A stretch of DNA of 64,000 bases from positions 115,164 through 179,163 of the forward strand of contig DLHO01000010.1 in the NCBI GenBank assembly GCA_002483265.1, written 5' to 3'. Under the pieces are notes generated by a model that was not told the DNA's origin, made no database searches, and worked only from the letters and a program-made list of their open reading frames with translations. This DNA is from Flavobacteriales bacterium UBA7666 (lineage in GTDB: Bacteria; Bacteroidota; Bacteroidia; Flavobacteriales_D; Crocinitomicaceae). This document shows positions 7,732-15,996 of this stretch, one piece after another (the first letter of the stretch is position 1; the number at the start of each line of letters is the position of its first letter). The position numbers and the translations under genes are program-made.

Positions 7732-8700
7732 ATGGCACGAATTCTTACAGGTATCCAAAGCACAGGAACTCCGCATTTGGGGAATTTGCTTGGTGCGATC
7801 TTACCTGCAATTGAGATGGCGAAAGATCCAAAAAACGAATCTTTCTTATTTATCGCTGATTTGCATTCTTTGACTCAGATCAAAGATTCGGAAACGATGC
7901 GTGAAAACACCTATTCTACTGCCGCTGTATGGTTAGCTTGTGGTTTAGATCCATCAAAAACAACTTTTTACAGACAAAGTGATGTGGCGTTAGTGACTGA
8001 ACTCATGTGGCATTTATTGTGTTTTTTTCCATTCCAACGTTTAACGCTTGCTCATAGTTTTAAAGATAAATCAGACACCCTGAGTGATGTGAACGCAGGT
8101 TTGTTTACCTATCCGATCTTAATGGCTGCAGATATTTTGTTGTACGATGCCGAATTGGTACCGGTTGGTAAAGATCAATTACAACATCTTGAAATTGCCC
8201 GCGATGTAGCAGTGAAATTCAACCTGAAAATGGGTGAAACGTTTGTTTTGCCAGACGCACGCATTGATGATGCAACCAAGATCGTTCCCGGAACAGATGG
8301 TGAAAAAATGAGTAAGTCGCGCAACAATGTCATTAATGTCTTCCTTCCTGAAAAGCAGCTGAAAAAGCAAGTCATGTCTATTGTTACAGATAGTAAAGGA
8401 TTGGAAGAGCCAAAAGATCCGAATACCTGTCACATTTTCCGTTTGTATGAATTATTGGCTTCCCCTTCCGAGATTGAAACCATGAAAGCGAACTATTTAG
8501 CTGGCGGATTTGGTTATGGGCATGCAAAAAATTCACTTTTGGAATTGATTTTGACTAAATTTTCAACAGAAAGAGAAAAATATAATTCACTGATGGCGGA
8601 TAAGTCTCAGATTGATAAAGCCTTAGAAATTGGGGCTTCCAAAGCACGAATCATTGCACAGGAGACATTAAAACGTGTTCGAAGTAAAGTTGGATACTAA
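7732..8700 (+). CDS. trpS: Tryptophanyl-tRNA synthetase
   Basis: 322 residues, the usual bacterial length. It charges tRNA(Trp) with tryptophan in the cytosol. Class I signatures are intact: the HIGH-type motif in GTPHLGNLLGA (about residues 12-22) and KMSKS in GEKMSKSRNN (about 193). The tryptophan/ATP pocket region PILMAADILLYDAELVPVGKDQ is also present. It is a single gene between the divergent plsC operon and the solute-binding lipoprotein gene. Confidence 0.97.
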   Translation: MARILTGIQSTGTPHLGNLLGAILPAIEMAKDPKNESFLFIADLHSLTQIKDSETMRENTYSTAAVWLACGLDPSKTTFYRQSDVALVTELMWHLLCFFPFQRLTLAHSFKDKSDTLSDVNAGLFTYPILMAADILLYDAELVPVGKDQLQHLEIARDVAVKFNLKMGETFVLPDARIDDATKIVPGTDGEKMSKSRNNVINVFLPEKQLKKQVMSIVTDSKGLEEPKDPNTCHIFRLYELLASPSEIETMKANYLAGGFGYGHAKNSLLELILTKFSTEREKYNSLMADKSQIDKALEIGASKARIIAQETLKRVRSKVGY

Positions 8701-8740
8701 AAATATTTTTAATAGGCTATACCGTTTAATCAAAAAATAC

Positions 8741-8824
8741 TATATTTGAATCAACTTATGTTACACCAACATAAACTACTCTTATTAAACCAACATGCTG
8801 AAGCTCCTCTTATGGGGCTTTTGC
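8741..8824 (+). ncRNA. Candidate short transcript (sRNA or leader) downstream of trpS
   Basis: A full TAnnTTTG match (TATATTTG, 8741-8748) is followed by two hairpins: TTATGTT/AACATAA (8756-8762 with 8768-8774) and AAGCTCC/GGGGCTT (8801-8807 with 8814-8820). The second is followed by TTTTG like a terminator. The expected product is about 70 bases. It could equally be the trpS terminator with a chance upstream match. Confidence 0.3.
8801..8824 (+). terminator. Probable terminator, trpS or short transcript
   Basis: AAGCTCC (8801-8807) pairs with GGGGCTT (8814-8820, one G-T pair), then TTTTG. It sits inside the open frame upstream of the lipoprotein start at 8927, which argues that this upstream frame is not translated. 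Confidence 0.5.
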
Positions 8825-8895
8825 CTTTATAGGAGGAATGGACTAAATATTACGGTGTATCTTTCTTCCGAACCACTAACATTTGTTTTAAATGT

Positions 8896-8903
8896 TATTT
8901 TTG
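8896..8903 (+). promoter_or_regulatory. -7 element TATTTTTG for the solute-binding lipoprotein
   Basis: Exact match to TAnnTTTG, ending 23 bases before the ATG at 8927. It supports that start rather than the earlier in-frame ATG at 8795. Confidence 0.5.
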
Positions 8904-8926
8904 TAAAACACTGCAACGCGCTTACT

Positions 8927-10645
8927 ATGTTTAAACAGTTCGTTCTTATTTCCATACTTGCGGTCGGGTTTGTCGGCTGCTCGGATGATTCTGTGAATGT
9001 TGAGGACCTGAAAGCAATCGGTGGCGCAAAGTATGGAGGAACTTTTCGATTCATGTCTTCGGAAAAAATCGAAACACTTATTCCGCTTCAAGCTACAACA
9101 CTTTACACTCAACGAATTACCTCTCAGATTTTTGATCCCATTCTTCGCTTAGATGCATCGGGATCTAAAGTTATTCCTTCGGTTGCAGAAAGCTTTACGG
9201 TTTCTCCTGATGGAAAATCCTACACATTGAATATCCGAAAAGGCATCTATTTTCATCCCGATGAATGTTTGGATGGTGAAGGAAGAGAACTTACAGCAGA
9301 TGATGTAAAGTTTACACTCGATATGTCCTGCAGTGGTTTGAAGTTAAACGAGATCAGTTTCATGCTAAATGATCGCGTAGTTGGTGCTTCTGAATTTAAT
9401 AAGGCTACTAAAACACAATTCAAAGCAGGGGGAGTTTCCGGGATCAAGGTAAAGGACAGATACAAGGTTCAGATTGATTTGATTGAGGCATTTGCAGGGT
9501 TCGATAAATTATTGAGTTATACCGGTTTCGGGGTTTTTCCAAAGGAAGCATATGATTTCTACAAAGACGACATTAAAAAACATCCGGTAGGAACGGGGCC
9601 TTTCATGTTGGAAGAATTTTCGGACAAAGGTTTGAAACTGAAACGAAACCCGAACTATTGGGCAAAAGATCAATTTGGAAATCAACTTCCGTTTTTGGCC
9701 GGGATTGAATTGAGTTATACCAAGAATAAACGCAGCGAGTTAATTGCATTCAGAGAACGAAAAATTGACTTGGTTCTGGAAATTCCAACAGACGAAGTAG
9801 ATAATATTCTGGGTTCCTTGCAAGAAGCACAAGAAGGGAAAACAGTGAAACACAAAGTGGATTCAAAACAATCCTTTTCTGTGACTTTCTTAGGAATGTC
9901 TCAACGAAATCCAATTTTCAAAGACGTTCGTGTTAGACAAGCAATCAATCATGCAATCGATCGTGAGAACTTGGTGAATCATACCTTACAGGGTGAAGGA
10001 TATCCTGTTTTAAACGGTTTTATTCCAAACACGGAATTCTTTCCTGCAAATCGAGTAAAAGGTCCGGATTTCAATGTAAACAAGGCAAACGCATTGCTTG
10101 CTCAAGCAGGTTTTGCAAATGGGAAAGGCTTTCCGGCAATGGTTATATACGTAAGTGGTAACAAGGATGCCGCAAATCATTTGCTGGCAAAAGGAATCGC
10201 TAAGCAATTGAAAGAGAATTTAGGATTGATCGTTTCTGTAGAATTGGTTGATTTTGAGAAACGAAACGAATACGTAAAATCCGGGAAAGCCAGCTTATGG
10301 GTTTCAGGCTGGATCGCGGATTACCCGGACGGAGAAAGCTTTTTGAGCATTTTCTATGGGAAATATGCCAATTTGGATTCGGAGTTTATGAATCCTTTCA
10401 AGTATAAAAATTCCCGATTCGATGACTTGTATATTCGTTTGAACAAAGAACAGGATCCGAAAAAACGCACCGATATCATGGTTGAATGTGATCAGCAAAT
10501 TGTTGATGATGCAGTGGTTGTTCCATTGACCAACGATGATTTTATTACGATGATCAATTCCCGTATTCGAAATTTTAAGACAAATTCGTTGGAGAATTTA
10601 GATTTTTCCAATATATTTATAAAAGAACCAAAGGGTTCAGAATAA
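8927..10645 (+). CDS. Peptide/solute ABC transporter substrate-binding lipoprotein (SBP family 5)
   Basis: 572 residues from the chosen start. The frame is open back to an ATG at 8795, but the ATG at 8927 gives a lipoprotein signal MFKQFVLISILAVGFVGC, follows a -7 element, and leaves a likely terminator outside the gene. The body is a DppA/OppA-type binding protein: TLIPLQATTLYTQRI, then AESFTVSPDGKSYTLNIRKG, VRQAINHAIDRENLV and ASLWVSGWIADYPDGESF are classic family motifs. Such proteins capture oligopeptides or related solutes for an ABC importer. No permease or ATPase gene is adjacent, so the partner is elsewhere or the protein acts alone at the cell surface. A strong terminator follows. 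Confidence 0.88.
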   Translation: MFKQFVLISILAVGFVGCSDDSVNVEDLKAIGGAKYGGTFRFMSSEKIETLIPLQATTLYTQRITSQIFDPILRLDASGSKVIPSVAESFTVSPDGKSYTLNIRKGIYFHPDECLDGEGRELTADDVKFTLDMSCSGLKLNEISFMLNDRVVGASEFNKATKTQFKAGGVSGIKVKDRYKVQIDLIEAFAGFDKLLSYTGFGVFPKEAYDFYKDDIKKHPVGTGPFMLEEFSDKGLKLKRNPNYWAKDQFGNQLPFLAGIELSYTKNKRSELIAFRERKIDLVLEIPTDEVDNILGSLQEAQEGKTVKHKVDSKQSFSVTFLGMSQRNPIFKDVRVRQAINHAIDRENLVNHTLQGEGYPVLNGFIPNTEFFPANRVKGPDFNVNKANALLAQAGFANGKGFPAMVIYVSGNKDAANHLLAKGIAKQLKENLGLIVSVELVDFEKRNEYVKSGKASLWVSGWIADYPDGESFLSIFYGKYANLDSEFMNPFKYKNSRFDDLYIRLNKEQDPKKRTDIMVECDQQIVDDAVVVPLTNDDFITMINSRIRNFKTNSLENLDFSNIFIKEPKGSE

Positions 10646-10678
10646 ATTTTTTAACTAACTCTCAGCTTGCAAAAAATG

Positions 10679-10708
10679 AAGGCAGTCCTAGGCGGATTGC
10701 CTTTTTTG
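10679..10708 (+). terminator. Terminator after solute-binding protein
   Basis: AAGGCAGTCC (10679-10688) pairs with GGATTGCCTT (10694-10703, one G-T pair), followed by TTTTT. Confidence 0.8.
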
Positions 10709-10767
10709 TTTTTATTGACTTAACACAAAGTCAAAATTTTCTTAACTTAGAATCAAAACCTACCTAG

Positions 10768-10775
10768 TAAGTTTG
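10768..10775 (+). promoter_or_regulatory. -7 element TAAGTTTG for ppk1
   Basis: Exact TAnnTTTG match, 17 bases before the ppk1 ATG. No clear -33 TTTG is seen. Confidence 0.45.
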
Positions 10776-10792
10776 TCGTTTTAAAATAATCC

Positions 10793-12898
10793 ATGGTAAG
10801 AAGTCAAGAAACAGTTCCCTCCAAAACCAAACTACACGCTGTAAAATATTTCAACCGCGAATTGAGCTGGTTGGCTTTTAACGATCGCGTTTTGCAGGAA
10901 GCTTTGGACGACGGGGTTCCACTGGTAGAACGCATGCGCTTTTTGGGAATTTATTCCAATAACCTGGATGAGTTTTACCGCGTTCGTGTAGCAAACATCA
11001 AACGAATGATCCAACTGGATGATCAAAAGGTGGACGGTTATAAAGGAACTGCTGAGGAATTATACGAAGAGATTCGAAATGTCGTTATCAAGCAACAACG
11101 CAAGTTTGAACATGCATACGCTTCCATTCTTCATAAATTGAAACTGAAAGGAATCAAACATTACGATGAACTTACAGTAAACGACAAACAAAAAATCGAA
11201 TTGAAGAACTATTTCTTCTCTTCGGTTATTCATGACATTGTTCCGGTTCTGATTGATAAAAAAATGCCTTTCCCAAGATTGCGTGACAAAGCGATTTATT
11301 TAGCCGTGCGCATGGAATGGGATTATAAAAGAAAAGCACGCTTTGCATTGATTGAGGTTCCCAATTTGATTTCCAGATTCTATATTTTGGAGTCCGAAAA
11401 AGAAAAGGGGATCATTCTAATTGATGATATTATCCGTCTTCATTTGGCAGATATCTTTACCATCTTCTCTTTTGATACGATTGAAGCATTTACCTTCAAA
11501 TTTACACGCGATGCCGAATTAAATCTGGATGACGACGTATCGATGTCTTTCATTGAAAAAATGGAGAAGAGTATCAAGCAGCGTAAAAAAGGAGAACCGG
11601 TGCGCATGGTTTATGACCACCGCATGCCTCAGGATTTGCTGGAAATGTTGATCAAAAGCTTGAACTTAACCTTGGGAATAAATACCATAGCCGGTGGAAA
11701 GTATCACAATTTCAAGGATTTCATGAAATTCCCGGATTTTGGGAACAAAGAATTCATCTATTCGCCTTATAAGGCAGTAGACCATCCGCTTTTCCACAAA
11801 CAACACAGTTTGATCAAGGTTATTCTTGAAAAGGACGTGCTGCTTCATTATCCATACCATCGCTTTGATCATGTAGTCGATCTATTGAGAGAAGCTGCTA
11901 TTGATCCCAAAGTTGTTTCCATAAAAATCAATATTTACCGGGTTGCCAAGAATTCACAGGTCATGAACGCGCTTGTCAATGCGGTAAGAAATGGAAAAGA
12001 AGTAACAGTGGTATTAGAGCTTCAGGCACGTTTTGATGAGGAAAACAATCTATTCTGGTCGGAAAGAATGAAAGAAGAAGGCGCCAAAGTTCTATATGGT
12101 CCGGAAGAACTTAAAATTCACTCCAAACTCATTCAAATCAAACGCATTTCCGACAAAAAAGAGCAGTTGATTACTTACGTAGGAACGGGAAATTTTAATG
12201 AACGATCCGCTCAAGTATATACAGACATGGGTTTAATTACGGTGAACAAGAAAATTGCTGAAGAAGTGCACGAAGTTTTTCATCTGATGGAACACACGCT
12301 GCACCATCATCATTTCAAAACACTGATTGTTTCCCCTGTCAATGCGCGAAAAAAATACCTGAGTCTGATTGCAAATGAAACCAAAAATGCCAAAAAAGGT
12401 TTGCCCGCATTCATCCATATGAAGATCAATAATCTGGTCGATCAGCAATTAATAGATAAATTGTACGAGGCGTCTCAATATGGCGTTAAAATAAAGCTGA
12501 TGGTTCGCGGAATCTGTTGTTTGGTTCCCGGAATCAAAGGATTAAGTCAAAACATTGAAATTTTGAGTGTCGTGGATCGTTTCTTGGAACATACACGCTT
12601 CTTGATCTTTGGAAACAACGATAAACCTTTGCATTTCATCACTTCAGCTGATTGGATGGAACGAAACCTGGATAAACGAATAGAAGTTGGTACTCCGATC
12701 TACGATAAAGCATTGAAGGATCAGATCAATCTTGTATTTTCCTTTCAATGGGGCGATCGGGAAAAGGCTCGTATCATTGATAAGTATCAGAAAAATGCTT
12801 ACAAGGAAGCAACCGGAACAGAAGCGGTGATTCGTTCACAAGTAGAACTTCAGAATTACTACCGACAATTGGTTGATAATTTGGATACTAGCAATTGA
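10793..12898 (+). CDS. ppk1: Polyphosphate kinase 1
   Basis: 701 residues, the family length. It polymerises the gamma-phosphate of ATP into inorganic polyphosphate. The N domain opens with YFNRELSWLAFNDRVL and the phospholipase D-like catalytic domains follow. The autophosphorylated histidine is expected in KIHSKLIQIKR (about residue 443). The second conserved histidine lies in LEHTRFLIFGN (about 600), close to SADWMERNLDKRIEV. All segments appear intact. No exopolyphosphatase is adjacent. The gene is convergent with the histidine-kinase-like gene and shares a stem-loop region with it. Confidence 0.96.
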   Translation: MVRSQETVPSKTKLHAVKYFNRELSWLAFNDRVLQEALDDGVPLVERMRFLGIYSNNLDEFYRVRVANIKRMIQLDDQKVDGYKGTAEELYEEIRNVVIKQQRKFEHAYASILHKLKLKGIKHYDELTVNDKQKIELKNYFFSSVIHDIVPVLIDKKMPFPRLRDKAIYLAVRMEWDYKRKARFALIEVPNLISRFYILESEKEKGIILIDDIIRLHLADIFTIFSFDTIEAFTFKFTRDAELNLDDDVSMSFIEKMEKSIKQRKKGEPVRMVYDHRMPQDLLEMLIKSLNLTLGINTIAGGKYHNFKDFMKFPDFGNKEFIYSPYKAVDHPLFHKQHSLIKVILEKDVLLHYPYHRFDHVVDLLREAAIDPKVVSIKINIYRVAKNSQVMNALVNAVRNGKEVTVVLELQARFDEENNLFWSERMKEEGAKVLYGPEELKIHSKLIQIKRISDKKEQLITYVGTGNFNERSAQVYTDMGLITVNKKIAEEVHEVFHLMEHTLHHHHFKTLIVSPVNARKKYLSLIANETKNAKKGLPAFIHMKINNLVDQQLIDKLYEASQYGVKIKLMVRGICCLVPGIKGLSQNIEILSVVDRFLEHTRFLIFGNNDKPLHFITSADWMERNLDKRIEVGTPIYDKALKDQINLVFSFQWGDREKARIIDKYQKNAYKEATGTEAVIRSQVELQNYYRQLVDNLDTSN

Positions 12899-12913
12899 AA
12901 ATGAACAATGTAT

Positions 12914-12951
12914 AATTGAAAAGTATTTAATTTCCTTCTAACTTTTCAATT
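12914..12951. terminator. Bidirectional stem-loop between convergent genes
   Basis: AATTGAAAAG (12914-12923) is perfectly complementary to CTTTTCAATT (12942-12951). It sits between the ppk1 stop and the stop of the convergent minus-strand gene. Confidence 0.5.
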
Positions 12952-12967
12952 GTCAACTTTCAATTAA

Positions 12968-14869
12968 TCAAAATCCTTCTTTCTTCAATTCCTCTGCGTA
13001 AGCTTTTGTAATCAAAGGAATGAATATTTCCACGGAAACTCCACCACCCGTTTTTTCACGGATCAGGTATGATGAACTGCTTTTATTGAGTTTGTTCAGT
13101 AAATACAAGCGATCATTAATAATTTCCGAAGCCCTTGACGAATCGATTGCTTTCAGGCCTTTTCCATTGTCTTCAATAACGATAGCCAATTCATTCAGTC
13201 CTCTTAACTTAAAGCGAATAGTTAATTCCCCTACCCGATTCAAATTAGAAAATCCTTCCAAAACAGTACTTTCAACAAAAGGCTGCAAGATCATTGTGGG
13301 CAAACACACATTGGATGGATCCAGATGCTCATCCACTTCAAAGGAAAAATTAAAGGCGTTTTTAGAACGATCTCTTTGCAAAGTCAGGTAAAAAGTCAAA
13401 AATTCGATTTCCCTGTCCAATGTCATGAAATCATCATGCGTACTATCCAATACCTGTTTCAGCAACTTAGAGAATGACTGGATTTGTCTTTTGTAATCTG
13501 CACCTTGAGTAAGGCCCGCATTTTGCAATTGATTCAATGCATTGTAAATAAAATCCGGATTAATTCTGGCTCTGTTTAAGCGCTGCTGAATTTCCAATCT
13601 CTTTTGTTTTTGCTTAATCGATTTCTGTCTGAAGACCATGAGAACATAAGCTGCAAGCAATGCGAAGATGATACTTCCTACTAAAATAAGCCGCCATTTG
13701 AGATTTCCAATTTGCTGCTGTTGTTGCAATAATCGCCTATCTTGCTCGTATTCCGCATCGGTTTTTTCCTTTCTAACACGGTGGTACTTTTCCGAAAGTT
13801 GGCTGTAAGCACGATCATTCTGAATTCGTAAAACACTGTCCTTCATTTTGGACAAATCTTCATAAACTACCAGAGCACGTTCATATTCTCCGCTTAACTT
13901 GGCGCAGTTGTAAAGCAATTCCAATGCATTCGTCACATCATACGGATCACCGATCTTTTGCGCATAGACTAAATTGGAATCTGCAAATTGATAAGCCTTA
14001 TCATAGCGTTTCAATTCCAGGTAAATGTCAGAAATATCTCCGTAGATTGCTCCACGTTCTTTCCAATGATAGTTTGGATTCGTCTGCATCAAGGCACTAT
14101 CCAGATAATTTAACGCTAAACGAAAATTCCGGTTGTAATAAGCGTGATCCTCGAATAAATTATAAATCTGAAGATAGCTTTCCGAATATTGAATCTTCTT
14201 TGCCAGAACATAAGAAAAGGAAACCGTATTTAGTGCAGAATCCAAATAGAACTTACTCTTTTCCAGCTGATAAAGCTTGTAGTATCTGGAAGATAATTGA
14301 GCCAGCAAATCGATTTTTGCTTCGTTATCAGATAGAACACTTACGATAGGATAAGCCAGATTAGCGTAGTACTTTGCTTTTTCTTTGTCCTTAGATCTTC
14401 CGTAACTTCCCGACATTCCCAAATAAGCTCTGGAGAGCATCGTATTATTCCCGGATTTCTGAAGAATTCTTACCGTTTTTGAATAAGCTTCAATGGATCC
14501 TGTATAGTCTCCCTGAAGCATTAAAAGCTCTCCAAGAGTCAGATTATTTTCAACATAACTGGCAGACTTGCAGCGAATGCTGTCTAAAATGAACTTTTCA
14601 CGATCCAAACTCTTTCTTGCATCATCAAATTGACCATTTTTAATCTGAACTTGTGCTTTTAGTTGAAATGAAAAAGCGAGACATCTCGGACTTTTATCTT
14701 TCTCCAGTGTTTTAGCAAACTTCCAAAGATTAACAGGTTTGTGTTTTGCAGTGCTGTCGAAATCACGCTGCGCAATAAAATCCTGCATGGGCTCGCATGC
14801 ACAATTCGATTGTGCCTGAACGAATTCAGCACAACCAATGAGGACCAGACAGATTATTAAACACTTCAT
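12968..14869 (-). CDS. TPR protein with degenerate LytS-type histidine kinase domain
   Basis: 633 residues. A signal sequence (MKCLIICLVLIGCAEFVQAQ) leads into about 350 residues of helical TPR-like repeats, then a coiled stretch, one membrane segment (LILVGSIIFALLAAYVLMVF, about residues 390-410) and a cytoplasmic LytS/YehU-type kinase module. The phosphoacceptor motif INPHF reads INPDF, so the histidine is Asp (codon 13553-13555, residue 439). The N box usually reads VENAIKHG but here is VESTVLEGF. The G1 box IEDNGKGL survives. The fold is therefore kept but autophosphorylation by the normal route looks impossible; it may act as a pseudokinase or allosteric sensor. No LytTR response regulator is adjacent. 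Confidence 0.85.
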   Translation of the reverse strand: MKCLIICLVLIGCAEFVQAQSNCACEPMQDFIAQRDFDSTAKHKPVNLWKFAKTLEKDKSPRCLAFSFQLKAQVQIKNGQFDDARKSLDREKFILDSIRCKSASYVENNLTLGELLMLQGDYTGSIEAYSKTVRILQKSGNNTMLSRAYLGMSGSYGRSKDKEKAKYYANLAYPIVSVLSDNEAKIDLLAQLSSRYYKLYQLEKSKFYLDSALNTVSFSYVLAKKIQYSESYLQIYNLFEDHAYYNRNFRLALNYLDSALMQTNPNYHWKERGAIYGDISDIYLELKRYDKAYQFADSNLVYAQKIGDPYDVTNALELLYNCAKLSGEYERALVVYEDLSKMKDSVLRIQNDRAYSQLSEKYHRVRKEKTDAEYEQDRRLLQQQQQIGNLKWRLILVGSIIFALLAAYVLMVFRQKSIKQKQKRLEIQQRLNRARINPDFIYNALNQLQNAGLTQGADYKRQIQSFSKLLKQVLDSTHDDFMTLDREIEFLTFYLTLQRDRSKNAFNFSFEVDEHLDPSNVCLPTMILQPFVESTVLEGFSNLNRVGELTIRFKLRGLNELAIVIEDNGKGLKAIDSSRASEIINDRLYLLNKLNKSSSSYLIREKTGGGVSVEIFIPLITKAYAEELKKEGF

Positions 14870-14924
14870 AAAGTTCTAGCTCAAAGTTAGCAAAAAACGT
14901 CTTAAACTGATTTTACTACAAAAA

Positions 14925-14954
14925 GAAAAGGCGGTTAAAATTAACCGCCTTTTC
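14925..14954. terminator. Terminator after outer-membrane protein
   Basis: GAAAAGGCGGTTAA / TTAACCGCCTTTTC with a two-base loop forms a near-perfect stem at 14925-14954, 30 bases beyond the minus-strand stop at 14984. Confidence 0.8.
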
Positions 14955-14983
14955 TTTGCTTTGTTACTTATGATGTGAAATCA

Positions 14984-15781
14984 CTAAAAATTGACCGTTA
15001 AACCAAATGTTAGTGGGTAAACTCCGACTGTTTTGTCGGTATCGAAAAGTGGTAATAGGCTGTAATTTGCAAATACTCCGATGTCTTTGTATCCAAGTTT
15101 TACAGCCGCATCCAAACGGAATGCATTTAAACCGTAAACTCCTTTTGTTTTTGTACGAATTTTGGTTTTGTCTTCTTCTATCACTTGTTTGGTGCTTGAA
15201 CCCAATCGCACGCCTCCAATTACACCTGCTGCAAGGTAAAATCCTCTGTCAGATTCTCCATTGGTACAGAATTCAAGCATCAGGGGAACGGTTAAATAAA
15301 CTGCGCGCAATTTGTTTTTTCGGAAATCATTCACCGTGTCTTTAAATACCCAAAGTGAATCTGAATTGGCAAACAACACATTATTCTTCAGCCCGATTTG
15401 TGTCCAGTTAAGACCTAAACCTGTTGTAAGTCCAATGTAGTTTTTATAGATTTTGAATTTATATTCTGCAAAATTCAAATTCCAGCTGAAGGATTTACCC
15501 GGATCATTTTCCCATTCTTTGTTTCCGGGAAAACTGCTTTTCATTGCGCTGTTCAACAACATAGTTGGTCCAAATTCAATTCCCGCCCAATGCGCCTCAA
15601 AGTGTTTCAATGTTTTCTCATCCGGCTGAGCATCAATGGTGTCGTTTTTCTCATCTCCTTTATCTTTGATAATCAAAATCTGTCCTGTTCCCAATTTGAT
15701 ACGCGTTGTATCCGGTTCTTCCTGGCTGTTTGCGTAACCGAATAGGAAGAATATAAATGTGATAAATAATCCTGTTTTCAT
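14984..15781 (-). CDS. Outer-membrane beta-barrel protein (PorT-like)
   Basis: 265 residues. The signal peptide MKTGLFITFIFFLFGYANSQ is followed by an acidic linker (EEPDTTRIKLGTG) and then by an eight-strand-like barrel with aromatic girdles: HWAGIEFGPTMLLNS, YIGLTTGLGLNWTQ, YLTVPLMLEFC, GFYLAAGVIGGVRLGS. It ends in VGVYPLTFGLTVNF with a terminal Phe, the outer-membrane assembly signature. This is the general porin-family/PorT-like barrel of Bacteroidota. No specific substrate can be given. The gene has its own terminator and appears monocistronic. Confidence 0.75.
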   Translation of the reverse strand: MKTGLFITFIFFLFGYANSQEEPDTTRIKLGTGQILIIKDKGDEKNDTIDAQPDEKTLKHFEAHWAGIEFGPTMLLNSAMKSSFPGNKEWENDPGKSFSWNLNFAEYKFKIYKNYIGLTTGLGLNWTQIGLKNNVLFANSDSLWVFKDTVNDFRKNKLRAVYLTVPLMLEFCTNGESDRGFYLAAGVIGGVRLGSSTKQVIEEDKTKIRTKTKGVYGLNAFRLDAAVKLGYKDIGVFANYSLLPLFDTDKTVGVYPLTFGLTVNF

Positions 15782-15903
15782 ATCTCTAATTTTTATTGCT
15801 TTCTGTCAAGCTAAGTACTTGGGGCTTTTCGAACATATGACCTTTTCAACTCTGATTTTGTTACAGCAAATCCAAAAAAAAATTAAAATAATATGCAACT
15901 ACT

Positions 15904-15940
15904 TGATTATTTATCAGTTATGATAATAAAAAAATAATCA
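15904..15940. promoter_or_regulatory. Nested AT-rich hairpin upstream of aspS
   Basis: TGATTATTT (15904-15912) pairs with AAATAATCA (15932-15940), and inside it TTATCA (15911-15916) pairs with TGATAA (15921-15926). It lies in the divergent gap between the outer-membrane protein and aspS, about 30 bases before the aspS -7 element. It could be an operator for either gene; there is no further support. Confidence 0.3.
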
Positions 15941-15969
15941 ATTGAGAAGCTAAACTCTCTTACAATCGT

Positions 15970-15977
15970 TAATTTTG
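15970..15977 (+). promoter_or_regulatory. -7 element TAATTTTG for aspS
   Basis: Exact match to TAnnTTTG, 19 bases before the aspS ATG. Confidence 0.5.
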
Positions 15978-15996
15978 CAAATCAATTTTCAAGTAC

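Noticed and set aside
8795..8926. Longer N-terminus for the solute-binding protein, starting at 8795
   Set aside because: The added 44 residues precede a clear lipoprotein signal, and a probable terminator (8801-8824) and a -7 element (8896-8903) lie inside the stretch.
13020..13391. Long plus-strand open frame opposite the histidine-kinase-like gene
   Set aside because: It is antisense to a well-supported gene and shows no signal peptide or known motif.
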